64,000 nucleotides of DNA, taken from NCBI GenBank assembly GCA_030789695.1, contig CM061135.1:113406301-113470300 (forward strand), given 5' to 3'. Of the stretch, positions 9,254-21,059 are shown in pieces. The position numbers and the translations under genes are program-made. Position 1 is the first letter of the stretch. Each line of letters opens with the position of its first letter. The notes under the pieces were generated by a model, which saw nothing but the letters and a program-made list of their open reading frames with translations, made no database searches and was not told where the DNA came from. Origin of the DNA: Scilla litardierei. Lineage: Eukaryota > Streptophyta > Magnoliopsida > Asparagales > Asparagaceae.

Positions 9254-12169
9254 TGTAACGACCACTTTTCGTTGTACGTTTTTCGTGCACGTGCTTTTGG
9301 CCGTGCACGTGTTTGTTTTAGACTTTATTCGTTTGTGAACACTTTTGTGTGATATGCCGTTGCGAACGTCTCCGAGAGTATTAAATAGTGGCACTAATTT
9401 GGAACGACGCTTCTCGAGTCGTTTTCCCACAATTTAATCTTATTCGATGAGACGTGACGATTCTCACTCTTGACGGGAGACGTTTCTATTTTTAGTTTCG
9501 TCGTCCGACGTCGAAATTGAGATCCGTCTTCTTAGTCAGCTCACATTCGTCATCACGATCACCACAATATTTATTTTATAATTTTTGGAGTTAATTTGAC
9601 AACTTTAATATTTTAAACAAGTTTTATATTATTTTTAATAATTAATTTATAAATTATTTTCGGCCAAATAAAATTTATTTGAGTTTTAAACATTTTAAAG
9701 AATTTTTGAGCCAATTTCCAGCTCATTTGGACCAAGTCAAATCCTTGGGTGAGTTGGAGAAGTTGAATTTCAAATTTTAAATTATTTTAAACTTCTAATC
9801 CTATTAGATTTAGCCCTAGACCAAGTCAACCCATCTACACTATATAAACAACCCATAGGAAGACCTATTTTCGCAAGAAATTAGCCCTAGCCTCTTCCAA
9901 AACTCAGATTGGACGTTGCGACGATTCGTCGCAACGTTGCGACGTTCAGCCACCACACGACCGAAGGAATCGCCCCCGTTCCCCCGCTCCGACCGCTAGC
10001 AGCTCCGCACCCAACCCCGCTCCGCATCGCTGCAGCAGCCGTCGCCCCGTTCCCTCGGTCTGACCGAGGCCTTGGCTCGCATTTGCTTGTCGCCCCGCTC
10101 CGCACAGCGCTCCGCACCAACCCCCGCTTGTCGCTTGCCTCCGCACAGCGCCTGACCGATCGCCCCGCCCGCAGCGACCGACGCTTGCAACGTTGCAATG
10201 TTGCAACGTCGCAGCCCCGCTCTCCAAGCGCACGACCGACCCTCCCTACCGATCTGACCGAAGAATCTCCCCGCATCCGCACTGCTGCACACCCCCAAGC
10301 GCTGCACGGCCCCGTTCCCCCACAGCGACCGAGAGATCTCCCCGCACCGAGGCTGTACGACCGAGAGTCATTCGTCGCAACCCCGCATCCGTCGCACCAC
10401 TTGCCTCCGTGGGCCCCCCAAGTTCTCCAGAGGTATTGTGGGTCCCCCAAAGGTCCCTAGGACTACTGTGGGCCCCACCTAGGTGCGTTCTCTTCGACGA
10501 CTTGCCGCGTACGACGTCGTCGCACGTCGTAGCCCGTCGTCGCACGTGCGAGCTTTGGAATCTGGAATCGTCGCCCCGGTTGACGCTCTGAATTTTCCAG
10601 CGAGGAAACTAAATTGGAATCTGGACTTGGAGCGCGATATTATTATTCCAACCCCCGGTGTCGCTACCCGACACCGGTGTAGCTTTCGCGTCGTGTTGAG
10701 GTAACGCTTTGCACCCCTAGGACCCCCCAACCTATTGCATGCTAATCAAGACTAAAATCAGTATTTTATTAAAGTATTTTAAATGTTTTAAATTCACTAA
10801 TGAAGATTAATAATATGGACTTTAGGCCGGTGGACTTGTGCACGTAGGATAATTGTGATTTTTGGACTCATTGGACGGTGTGCTCAGACGTCTTACTTGC
10901 AGGCAAGTGAAACTTGCCAACCCTTGTGTAGGGCCATGTTTTTAGGCCACTTCCTTGTTCCTAGCGTAAAAGAGACTAGTCAGTGAAATGATAGCTGGCT
11001 AGACGCCTACTTGATCTAGTTTGACAACGAAACTAGATCCGTCACCTAATTGATCTAGCTTGACAACGAAGCTAGATCCAACCCTTAAACTTGTTGTTCA
11101 TGCATACTAAACTGTCACGTTTACTTTCCTTACCTGTACGTACTTTTAACTGCCATGCATTGCATCTTACATGTCATCCCAGTTGATTGTTGCATTCGTA
11201 GCACACGCTACAATACTTGTACTCCTTGAAAACTACTTCCGGGGGAAACGGGCCTCATGTGTTGGTCAAAAGCCAATGCCCGGGTTCCCTGGACTGGCTA
11301 GGTGCACCCCTATGCCATACTTGTTTAAAACACTTCCTGGCTCGTGGTCCAGAAGCGGGCCTCATGTGTTGGCTGAAAACCAATGCCCGATACACGTGGA
11401 GGGGTAGGGATAAACGGTTACTTGAGCTTAGGAGTGGCCTGATCAGCCCTCTAGCCAAAAGACGGAATCTCTGTGCACGAGGTGCTTACTTTATTTGTCT
11501 TGTACTTGTCTTGTGAATGATTCATGCCATGCCATGCTCGTACTTTACTTTACTTTACTTTACTTTACTTTACCTATTGCACCCATACTTTAACTGCCAT
11601 GTCATCGCATTCATGCTAGAACTGCTAGGTTGCTCTACTTTTGCATACTTTCAGTTTCCTTGCACAAGTCTCGTGTAGACTTGCTGACATGTGCCCCTTG
11701 CTCTTTTGGGTGTCACATGTTAGACCCTGAGCCAGAGACCGTTGCTGAGTACGTGATGTTTTGCTGACGCTGAGTCTGAGTCCATGATTGCCCAGGAGGA
11801 TTTTGGTGGACACCGGTGACCATTCTTTGAGTCCTTGTTGAGCTTTATTTTGTTTTAGGCCTTTTGTTAGTTGTTGGTGCGTAGCACCTTTGTTTTGTAC
11901 ACTGTACTTTTGTTGGCCATGTCTGGGCCTTTAGACTCTCTTTTATTTCTGCCTGGTGGCTTTTCTGCGATGTTGGAATTTATATTTATGGATATTCTGA
12001 GATTATTCTTTTGTCTCATTTAATTATTATTATCTTGTTTCGCTCGCGTTGCAAGGACCTGCAGTTAAAAATTTGATTGACGCTTATCTGACTTGCAGCT
12101 TTGTAGCTTCAAGTCTGAGCGGACCTTCTCACGCTTCGCCTCCATATTTTTGGGAAGCGGGGCATGACA
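9254..12169 (+). repeat. LARD1 5' LTR (2916 bp)
   Basis: TG...CA ends. A TATA box (ctatataaac) is at 9840-9849. A CG-rich leader-like block at 9900-10600 follows, opening with a palindrome with 11-bp arms (9914-9936, CGTTGCGACGA on either side of one T). The CG-rich block is open for ~185 codons on both strands (9909-10460 plus, 9887-10450 minus). I attribute this to base composition, because neither protein has a recognisable domain and both copies lie in LTRs. A (CTTTA)n run is at ~11542-11572. Confidence 0.9.
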
Positions 12170-14722
12170 GGTTTTGTTGGTGGCCCATGCAGGTCAAATC
12201 TTGCAATTGCGAATTAACGGAACAACGATAATAACGGAATGTCCATTAAATAAATTGCAACATCCGAGTAATAAGCCATGAGTTTAGTCGTTTTCTTATG
12301 ACACTAGGTGATAAGAAGACTTAGTTAGACGCCTGTGCTTGTTAGTTAGAGGCCTCTGTTTGTTAGTTAGACTCCCTGCCAGCAATTGATTTAATCGTCG
12401 TAGGAGTTACCTTAGTGGTTATTGCCTAACTCTTACCATATTAGACTTCTAGAATTTCCTTTTGTCGTTCGCTTGGGTTCATCGATTTCGGACCAAGCTG
12501 AACGCATTCCTTTACCGTCTAACCTTTAGAAGTCTTAGCGCTTAGTTTTTAATCTTTAGTTGGTCGACCGTAGGGGTTTCCGTAGACTTTCCTGATTCAT
12601 ATCTTAGGCGTATGTATGTTCTGATGATCCGACTAATTTCCTTGCCTCGATTCACGAGATCGCCTCATGACGATCGTCGTCAATTTTCAAACATCTCCAT
12701 TGCAAAACCTGAACCTTCTGAAAGTACTTTTCAAACTTCCATCCCACTAAGTTTAATCCTGTTCAAAATTTTAATATACTTATACTTCATACTCCTTCAT
12801 TGATTTAAATTTTTTAAACGTTTATCGGAATTTTTACTAGTTTATATTATTTTCCCAGCCTATGTTTTTCGTACTTATGCAAATGCGTCGTCCCTTCATA
12901 TATTGATTTTATTCTGAATCGTACTTTTATTCAACTTGTAATTTTCCCTCCTGATTTATACCATTCATATACTTTTCAAGACACACAGAATTTCAGCTTT
13001 CAGCAAGTTGGTTTTTGCTCGTCGTTTCCGCTATTTCAGATTTTTGCAAAATTACTATTTTCATAACCTCTACCTGCTTTAGACCCTCCCTGATTTGATT
13101 TTAAAGATTTACTATTCGATCTTGATAATTCTTATGCTAAGTTACTATTATTTTCTTTCCGCTCACCATACACGCTTTTAGAAAAATTTCTAAACCAAAA
13201 TGAATTTCAGTTATTTTTATATCCGTGCCAGACTTGTTGTGCTCGTATATTAAGAACCCGGTGTAAATCAGTTTCTCATTTTTGGCAAACCTTGGTTCTC
13301 TAAAAGTAGTTACAAACTGATTATTTTCAATTTTCCATAGCCAAAGTTTTGAAAGCATTTAACCTGATTTTAAATCCTTCCGTTGCTTGATTCCATTCTT
13401 TGACTTTCAAAAACTTTTGACAACTTTATATTAAATTACTACCGTATAATATTTTCAAAAAATTACGTCTTTAATGTCCGTGCGAATGATTTACTTTCCT
13501 TTCTTAATGATTTGCGATAAGCCATTAGAAACATTTTCCCTTATTATGAATTTTCGACTCAAACTTATTTTGAACAACTCGTTTATCGATCTCCAAATAT
13601 TTCTTTTCAGACGAGGATTTTAATTTCGAATTACACCAGTTTTCAGATTTCACGTATTTTAGCTTGTGCTACTTACCCCATCTTCTTTTCTATATCCTAT
13701 ATATGTATCACTACATCCCCCTTTTCCCTCAACCTAAACATCACCATTGAGTCAAAGTTCGTCTAACAAAGCTGTCTCCTTGTATTCGTCCTATCTAAGC
13801 TCGTGCTTATCGATCATTCCCTCGTCACGCTCTCGACCTCGACCCCCTCCATTGCTTAGGCTTTAGTGCTCGTCAATGTTTGTGTCAACTCTAAGTTGTT
13901 AGAAGGCCCTTGGACCTTTGTGAGGTGACGTAGTGCACGTACCTAAGTTGTGTACGTGGGCTTGAATGAGTGTACCCCCCATAGTATATTGATGCTTGCC
14001 TATTGTGTGGTACATATATATATATATACTCGGAGTTATTCGTGATAGTATGAAGTTGTGGTGTGTTAGTAGTTATAGATTTTTGTGTGGATAGCTATAC
14101 TATACTAGGGATGCCTGTGTATATAAGAGTTAGCGTTGGAATGTCTATTGGAGTGTATGCAATTAGAGAATACTTATAATGGTTGAAATAAAATGATTGG
14201 TAAAGCTATGTATATGCTAGGTGTGATGATAATGGGTGAACATATAGATAAGTAAGTAGGCCTATTGAGTGACCTATATACTAGTACGAGTGAGTATGTG
14301 CTCGTAGGTAGATATATATGGTGCTTATATGTAAGTAGTTATGTTTTGTTGCCTGAGTATATATGTGGTATACATATGGTAGTAGGATTATAATTTTGAT
14401 TGGTATTGCTTGCTTTTGCGGGATGTTGCATGCGTGCATACTGAGAGGTATACACGACTATTGCACATCTTAATTATGTACGTGTGGATGTGTTAGTATA
14501 CTAATTATAGGTAGTAGGCTATGGTATGAATATGTACATTACTTATGTGTGACTATACGGTGAATGTTTGTACTAGGGAGGGTATTATAAATATATGTGT
14601 GCTGATGTCTGTATTACTATTATTATGGTATATAAATTGATTTAACTATGTAAGTATTACCTGACTAAATATTGAGTTTGATTGACTTATGGTATGCATA
14701 TGGTTGTATTGGTAGACATATA
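12170..14722 (+). other. LARD1 internal region, 5' part, noncoding
   Basis: No open frame of interest in 2.5 kb. The first half is T-rich and ordinary; from ~13900 it is AT/GT-rich with many 'tatgtgt/gtatata' words. I see no gag, protease or reverse transcriptase motifs. Confidence 0.75.
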
Positions 14723-15418
14723 TCTATATTACAATTGAGAGCTGTTTTTGAACTTTGTCCTATGTGGCAATGTCACATCAAGTTTTGGGGGGAAAATTTT
14801 TTGGGTTGAGGGAAAATTTGTTGGGGGAATACAAAAGCTTTTCTTTTTTGAAATTGGCACCATCAGCATTTAATACTCTTCATTCAAAAATGACCAAAAA
14901 AATGAGACTCAAAAAACACACACACAAAATGAAACCCAAAAAATATGCAACTTAAATTACAAGTATGCAAAAGAGAACTTTATATCGGTTGAGCTTATTT
15001 CGGCTGACACCAAAAAAATTGAAACCCAAAAAAAATACTGGGAATGTGCGTTCAAATAGGCGGGCTGAGTTTTTTGGGCATCAAGCAGAGGTCTAACCAA
15101 CCTATCTGCGCCGAAGGCGCCCGCGCCGAAGGCGCCCGCGCCGAAGGCGCCCGCGCCGAAGGCGCCCGCGCCGAAGGCGCCCGCGCCGAAGGCGCCCGCG
15201 CCGAAGGCGCCCGCTAAATTTTTATATGCTAATTTGTTGTTCTGCGCCGAAGGAGCACCGAATTTATTGTTTCTTGCCGAAGGCGGTCGTGCCTCTAAAT
15301 TTTTTTACGCTAATTTGTTGTTCTTTTAAATTTTGGCTGTAGAGATATTTTTTGGGGGACAATTTTCGCGGAAAAAAATCTTAAATGCACCGTGCCCACG
15401 GGCACGGGTTATGACTAG
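14723..15418 (+). mobile_element. Small non-autonomous Helitron inside LARD1
   Basis: The start TCTATATTACAA is preceded by A. The end is a hairpin CCGTGCCCACGGGCACGG, then GTTATGA and CTAG, followed by T: the classic Helitron 3' end with insertion between A and T. The same hairpin/CTAG signature occurs, inverted, at 42301, 50338, 53072 and 53649. Inside is a 7 x 15-bp hairpin array. The open frame 14755-14955 has no recognisable domain. A TATATATA tract follows the 3' end. Confidence 0.85.
15108..15212. repeat. 7 x 15-bp GC-rich hairpin array
   Basis: Seven tandem, essentially perfect copies of GCGCCGAAGGCGCCC. Each unit is itself an inverted repeat (GCGCC, GAA loop, GGCGC). Degenerate single units follow at ~15243 and ~15278. 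A related hairpin occurs in the Helitron at 53072-53532 (near 53253). Confidence 0.95.
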
Positions 15419-16436
15419 TATATATATATAATGGAGTGGTATCGGTATAGGTATAAATGTCGTGTTACGTATATAGAATATTCTGATATATGTACTGAGT
15501 CTCACTCAAGCTTGAGTGGGTATACTCTAAGTATATTGAACGTATGTTTGTAGTTGAATATAGCAGTGCTTGATGTATGCATAGTGATAGAAGTGTTTGT
15601 GCCTGGTTGTGTTACGCACATGATTGTGGGTCGCTAAACCAGTATATAGTTATAGGTGTTGGTCTCGTGGTATAGTTAATTACTAAGGCTTGCTCGTGTG
15701 AACGTATGTGTACTAGCTAAAACTAGGTGTGTATGTGTGCTAGTTATATAATGGTATGATTGGTGTATGTAAATGAAATGTTAGTGTGTATGGGTGTGCA
15801 CCATGCACGGGTAAGTATGTGCTTAGTTATAGGTATTGATGACTATGATATATGTGACGTGTCGTAAATACAGTTATAGGACCGTACGTGATGTGAATAT
15901 ATGGTGAACTATTTGCATGTATTTGAATGACTACATATCGTGAAATTATAGTAGTGGTGAATGTATATATATATAGTGAACCTTGACTTAATAATGGTAT
16001 GGTGTGACTACATGAGTTGATACGCTGGATGTATACTAGGAAATATTAGAGGGTAGTATACCCATGATGTTTGTGCATAAGTAGCTATCCATATGTAGAG
16101 TAATGATTGTATTTGCTAAGTGTGAGACTATCTTTATATGAGTATTTGAAATATTGTTTTGTGTTTAGGTAAGTAGTAGTTATATAAGGGATGTATGCTT
16201 ATATATATGATTGAAATACGTGTATGAGTTTGACTGACTATAATAGGTATAAATGTATAACGTACGTGAATATATATATAAATATATATACGTGTTGGTA
16301 GTATTAATGTTTGACTACTTAGTGCATATATAAGCACTTGTAATGACTATACCTGGTTGAATTATTATATGACTTGATTGGGGTAGTTACTAGAGCGCTT
16401 AGCTATATTAGAAAGTCCGAGGACGGACTTTATTCT
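15419..16436 (+). other. LARD1 internal region, 3' part, noncoding
   Basis: AT/GT-rich DNA like that before the Helitron, without credible genes; the open frame at 16134-16337 is low-complexity. It ends with the Tekay-like 'aaagtccgaggacggacttt', which holds a short inverted repeat. Confidence 0.7.
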
Positions 16437-16449
16437 AAGGTGGGGAGGA
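16437..16449 (+). other. LARD1 polypurine tract
   Basis: AAGGTGGGGAGGA immediately before the 3' LTR start TGTAACG: position and purine content fit plus-strand priming. Confidence 0.8.
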
Positions 16450-19363
16450 TGTAACGACCACTTTTCGTTGTACGTTTTTCGTGCACGTGCTTTTGTCCGT
16501 GCACGTGTTTGTTTTAGACTTTATTCGTTTGTGAACACTTTTGTGTGATATTCCGTTGCGAACGTCTCCGAGAGTATTAAATAGTGGCACTAATTTGGAA
16601 CGACGCTTCTCGAGTCGTTTTCCCACAATTTAATCTTATTCGATGAGACGTGACGATTCTCACTCTTGACGGGAGACGTTTCTATTTTTAGTTTCGTCGT
16701 CTGACGTCGAAATTGAGATCCGTCTTCTTAGTCAGCTCACATTCGTCATCACGATCACCACAATATTTATTTTATAATTTTTGGAGTTTATTTGACCACT
16801 TTAATATTTTAACAAGTTTTATATTATTTTTAATAATTAATTTATAAATTATTTTCGGCCAAATAAAATTTATTTGAGTTTTAAACATTTTAAAGAATTT
16901 TTGAGCCAATTTCCAGCTCATTTGGACCAAGTCAAATCCTTGGGTGAGTTGGAGAAGTTGAATTTCAAATTTTAAATTATTTTAAACTTCTAATCCTATT
17001 AGATTTAGCCCTAGACCAAGTCAACCCATCTACACTATATAAACAACCCCTAGGAAGACCTATTTTCGCAAGAAATTAGCCCTAGCCTCTTCCAAAACTC
17101 AGATTGGACGTTGCGACGATTCGTCGCAACGTTGCGACGTTCAGCCACCGCACGACCGAAGGAATCGCCCCCGTCCCCCCGCTCCGACCGCTAGCCGCTC
17201 CGCACCCAACCCCGCTCCGCATCGCTGCAGCAGCCGTCGTCCCGTTCCCTCGGTCTGACCGAGGCCTTGGCTCGCATCCGCTTGTCGCCCCGCTCCGCAC
17301 AGCGCTCCGCACCAACCCCCGCTTGTCGCTTGCCTCCGCACAGCGCCTGACCGATCGCCCCGCCCGCAGCGACCGACGCTTGCAACGTTGCAACGTTGCA
17401 ACGTCGCAGCCCCGCTCTCCAAGCGCACGACCGACCCTCCCTACCGATCTGACCGAAGAATCTCCCCGCATCCGCACTGCTGCACACCCCCAAGCGCTGC
17501 ACGGCCCCGTTCCCCCGCAGCGACCGAGAGATCTCCCCGCACCGAGGCTGTACGACCGAGAGTCATTCGTCGCAACCCCGCATCCGTCGCACCACTTGCC
17601 TCCGTGGGCCCCCCAAGTTCTCCAGAGGTATTGTGGGTCCCCCAAAGGTCCCTAGGACTACTGTGGGCCCCACCTAGGTGCGTTCTCTTCGACGACTTGC
17701 CGCGTACGACGTCGTCGCACGTCGTAGCCCGTCGTCGCACGTGCGAGCTTTGGAATCTGGAATCGTCGCCCCGGTTGACGCTCTGAATTTTCCAGCGAGG
17801 AAACTAAATTGGAATCTGGACTTGGAGCGCGATATTATTATTCCAACCCCCGGTGTCGCTACCCGACACCGGTGTAGCTTTCGCGTCGTGTTGAGGTAAC
17901 GCTTTGCACCCCTAGGACCCCCCAACCTATTGCATGCTAATCAAGACTAAAATCAGTATTTTTTAAAGTATTTTAAATGTTTTAAATTCACTAATGAAGA
18001 TTAATAATATGGACTTTAGGCCGGTGGACTTGTGCACGTAGGATAATTGTGATTTTTGGACTCATTGGACGGTGTGCTCAGACGTCGTACTTGCAGGCAA
18101 GTGAAACTTGCCAACCCTTGTGTAGGGCCATGTTTCTAGGCCACTTCCTTGTTCCTAGCGTAAAAGAGACTAGTCAGTGAAATGATAGCTGGCTAGACGC
18201 CTACTTGATCTAGTTTGACAACGAAACTAGATCCGTCACCTAATTGATCTAGCTTGACAACGAAGCTAGATCCAACCCTTAAACTTGTTGTTCATGCATA
18301 CTAAACTGTCACGTTTACTTTCCTTACCTGTACGTACTTTTAACTGCCATGCATTGCATCTTACATGTCATCCCAGTTGATTGTTGCATTCGTAGCACAC
18401 GCTACAATACTTGTACTCCTTGAAAACTACTTCCGGGGGAAACAGGCCTCATGTGTTGGTCAAAAGCCAATGCCCGGGTTCCTTGGACCGGCTAGGTGCA
18501 CCCCTACGCCATACTTGTTTAAAACACTTCATGGCTCGTGGTCCAGAAGCGGGCCTCATGTGTTGGCTGAAAACCAATGCCCGATACACGTGGAGGGGTA
18601 GGGATAAACGGTTACTTGAGCTTAGGAGTGGCCTGATCAGCCCTCTAGCCAAAAGACGGAATCTCTGTGCACGAGGTGCTTACTTTATTTGTCTTGTACT
18701 TGTCTTGTGAATGATTCATGCCATGCCATGCTCGTACTTTACTTTACTTTACTTTACTTTACTTTACCTGTTGCACCCATACTTTAACTGCCATGTCATC
18801 GCATTCATGCTAGAACTGCTAGGTTGCTCTACTTTTGCATACTTTCAGTTTCCTTGCACAAGTCTCGTGTAGACTTGCTGACATGTGCCCCTTGCTCTTT
18901 TGGGTGTCACATGTTAGACCCTGAGCCAGAGACCGTTGCTGAGTACGTGATGTTTTGCTGACGCTGAGTCTGAGTCCATGATTGCCCAGGAGGATTTTGG
19001 TGGACACCGGTGACCATTCTTTGAGTCCTTATTGAGCTTTATTTTGTTTTAGGCCTTTTGTTAGTTGTTGGTGCGTAGCACCTTTGTTTTGTACACTGTA
19101 CTTTTGTTGGCCATGTCTGGGCCTTTAGACTCTCTTTTATTTCTGCCTGGTGGCTTTTCTGCGATGTTGGAATTTATATTTATGGATATTCTGAGATTAT
19201 TCTTTTGTCTCATTTAATTATTATTATCTTGTTTCGCTCGCGTTGCAAGGACCTGCAGTTAAAAATTTGATTGACGCTTATCGGACTTGCAGCTTTGTAG
19301 CTTCAAGTCTGAGCGGACCTTCTCACACTTCGCCTCCATATTTTTGGGAAGCGGGGCGTGACA
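16450..19363 (+). repeat. LARD1 3' LTR (2914 bp)
   Basis: Near-identical copy of 9254-12169, with the TATA box at 17035-17044 and the same palindrome and CG-rich block. It ends GGGGCGTGACA followed by the target duplication GAGGT. Confidence 0.9.
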
Positions 19364-19823
19364 GAGGTTTCTTCGCGATCCTCTTTCGTCGCCAGCTCAT
19401 TGAGCTTGGACTCTCGCCCAATGGGAGGTTCATTGTTGTCGCCCAGAAATAGCTCCTCCATAATTGTCTCCTCGATTTCTTCTTCGAGGAGATCCACTTG
19501 GTCTCGACGGCTGACTTTCGTGAAGTTCCTCATTGACTTCGTAAGGTCAATTCTACCTTTTCTCTACCAACATTGAGGGAGAGTCTCCCTCCTTTTACGT
19601 CAATACGGACCTCCGTCGTAGCAAGAAAGGGTCAACATAGTATAATTGGGATGTGTGCATCTTCTGGCATGTCCATGAAGACGAAGTCGTATGGAACCAA
19701 TATCTTCACAATCTTCATCGACACATCCTCAATTATTCCAAGGGGTATTTCACTGAGCGGTCCGCCAACTGAAGTGACATATTCATAGGTTGGAGCTCCC
19801 CGAGATTCATCTTCTCGCAAATC
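19364..19823 (-). pseudogene. Element A retroviral-type aspartic protease, C-terminal part
   Basis: The minus strand encodes the distal part of the Athila protease domain: the LQLADRS segment, GIIEDV, and FMDMPEDAHIPIIL, which matches VMDMPEDAHTPIILGRP in element C. Near 19750 a single-base loss shifts the frame between 'SVKYP' and 'GIIEDV'. After the IIL motif the frame breaks again. The active-site DLG part lies at the other end of A's gag block (36933), because B and C inserted between the two. The right edge abuts a truncated LTR of element B. Confidence 0.75.
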
Positions 19824-21045
19824 CCAATGGGCCCGATATTCCAGTCGATGCCCAAGATGATATGCTAGGTCTACCCAAGTTCGGACGGGGGGCATTCCCA
19901 TGTCCAACACCGACAGACTCTGGGAGCACTAAGCTTGCAACGATTTCTCCCGACATTTCATCCAAGCCGTTCCCACGCGCGTGGAATCAATGTCTACGCT
20001 AGGGGTGTGAGCTGTGGCTAGAGGATCAAACTCCCGTTTTATTTCCCCTTGGGCCAATGGTCAAGGGCGGTCTTTCTCCCACCAATGACAATAAAACGCC
20101 CCCGCGTAACCATCTAAATCCATATATCCTATCGAATCCCTAATCCTATGGCCATTCTAGGGAGAACCCACGAAGGGGCTTCCACCAATGTCCCAGATTT
20201 AAGAACTACACACTAATTATTGCAAGAGATTCAATACAACAAATTATAGCCATCAAAATAGAAATCAAGCAATAGATTACTGTAGCAAATGATAGTATAA
20301 ACGCGATATCAAAGTATTAGAACGATCAAGAAACTTACAAAATGAGTTTAATTGAAAGCAGCCAAAACCCCTAAAAACAGCTTAAGAAAATGGGGATTGC
20401 ATTTTCTAGGAAACCTAGCCATATTTATACATTTTGGCAAGATGCCAGGGAATATTCCCACTAAAAGACAAAAATAAACGTCCACCCGATAGGTTGAAAC
20501 TTCACCCGATCGGGTGAGACGATCGGAAAACTAGGTCTTCAGCTCTGATAAATCTCACCTGATTGCTGAACTGATCGGGTGAGTCCTTGAACTCTCGAGC
20601 TGGGGATGCACCTGCTACAGGTGACCCGATCGATTGACAAGTCAACCGATCGGGTGAACTTTGGCTCTCAAAATAGTGGGATCTGTCACGACCACCCGAT
20701 CACTGAACTGATCGGGTGGGGTTTGCTTCTTCCTTTCTTCTTGCTTGGGTCTGATATGGGCACACGAACCGATCGGGTGGATCTGTCCACCCGATGGTTG
20801 AGGGCTGATACATGATCTAACTTGACGACTGGCCCTCAGATTCTCGTGCGACACCTCCCGTTGCTCCGGGGACTCATGATGTTGGCCTTCTATGTCCCCT
20901 GTGCCAGCAATATCCTACAAAAGCACACAAACACAATGAAAGTGAAAAGGAACTAAAAACACAAGGGAATGGATACGAAACAACGAAAACAATGGGAACT
21001 TATGGAGAAGACATGCGTGGATATATAAAATATAAACGCACGTCA
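19824..21045 (-). repeat. Element B 3' LTR, truncated
   Basis: Matches ~24966-26209 but lacks the part corresponding to 24616-24965. Similarity starts at 'tccca(a/t)gggcccgatatt'. On the minus strand it begins TGACGTGCG and has a TATA element at 20421-20430. Upstream of the TATA (20478-20810 on this map) are CGATCGG-type motifs, many degenerate. The missing end joins directly to A's protease, so the truncation followed insertion. Confidence 0.8.
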
Positions 21046-21059
21046 AAATCCCCCAAGCT
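21046..21059 (-). other. Element B polypurine tract
   Basis: The minus strand reads AGCTTGGGGGATTT next to the LTR, the same as in A and C. Confidence 0.8.

Larger units (their letters stand above)
9254..19363 (+). mobile_element. LARD1: large LTR element without coding capacity
   Basis: Long direct repeats 9254-12169 and 16450-19363 begin TGTAACGACC and end GTGACA or ATGACA. They are flanked by the perfect 5-bp duplication GAGGT (9249-9253 and 19364-19368). The 4.3 kb internal region has no credible open frame. The end of the internal region (AAGTCCGAGGACGGACTTT...GGGGAGGATG) resembles the pol end and polypurine tract of Tekay/Del chromoviruses, which suggests derivation from that clade. 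No standard primer site is recognisable after 12169. The LTRs are about 98-99% identical by eye, so the insertion is recent. It interrupts the protease segment of element A. Confidence 0.9.

Noticed and set aside
9887..10460. Overlapping ~185-codon open frames on both strands in the LARD LTR (and copies at 17082-17655)
   Set aside because: CG-rich sequence lowers stop frequency; no domain, extreme composition (Arg/Ala/Ser/Pro), present only inside LTRs.
12170..12240. Primer binding site for LARD1
   Set aside because: No match to the usual Met, Asp or Lys tRNA ends in the first 70 bases after the LTR.
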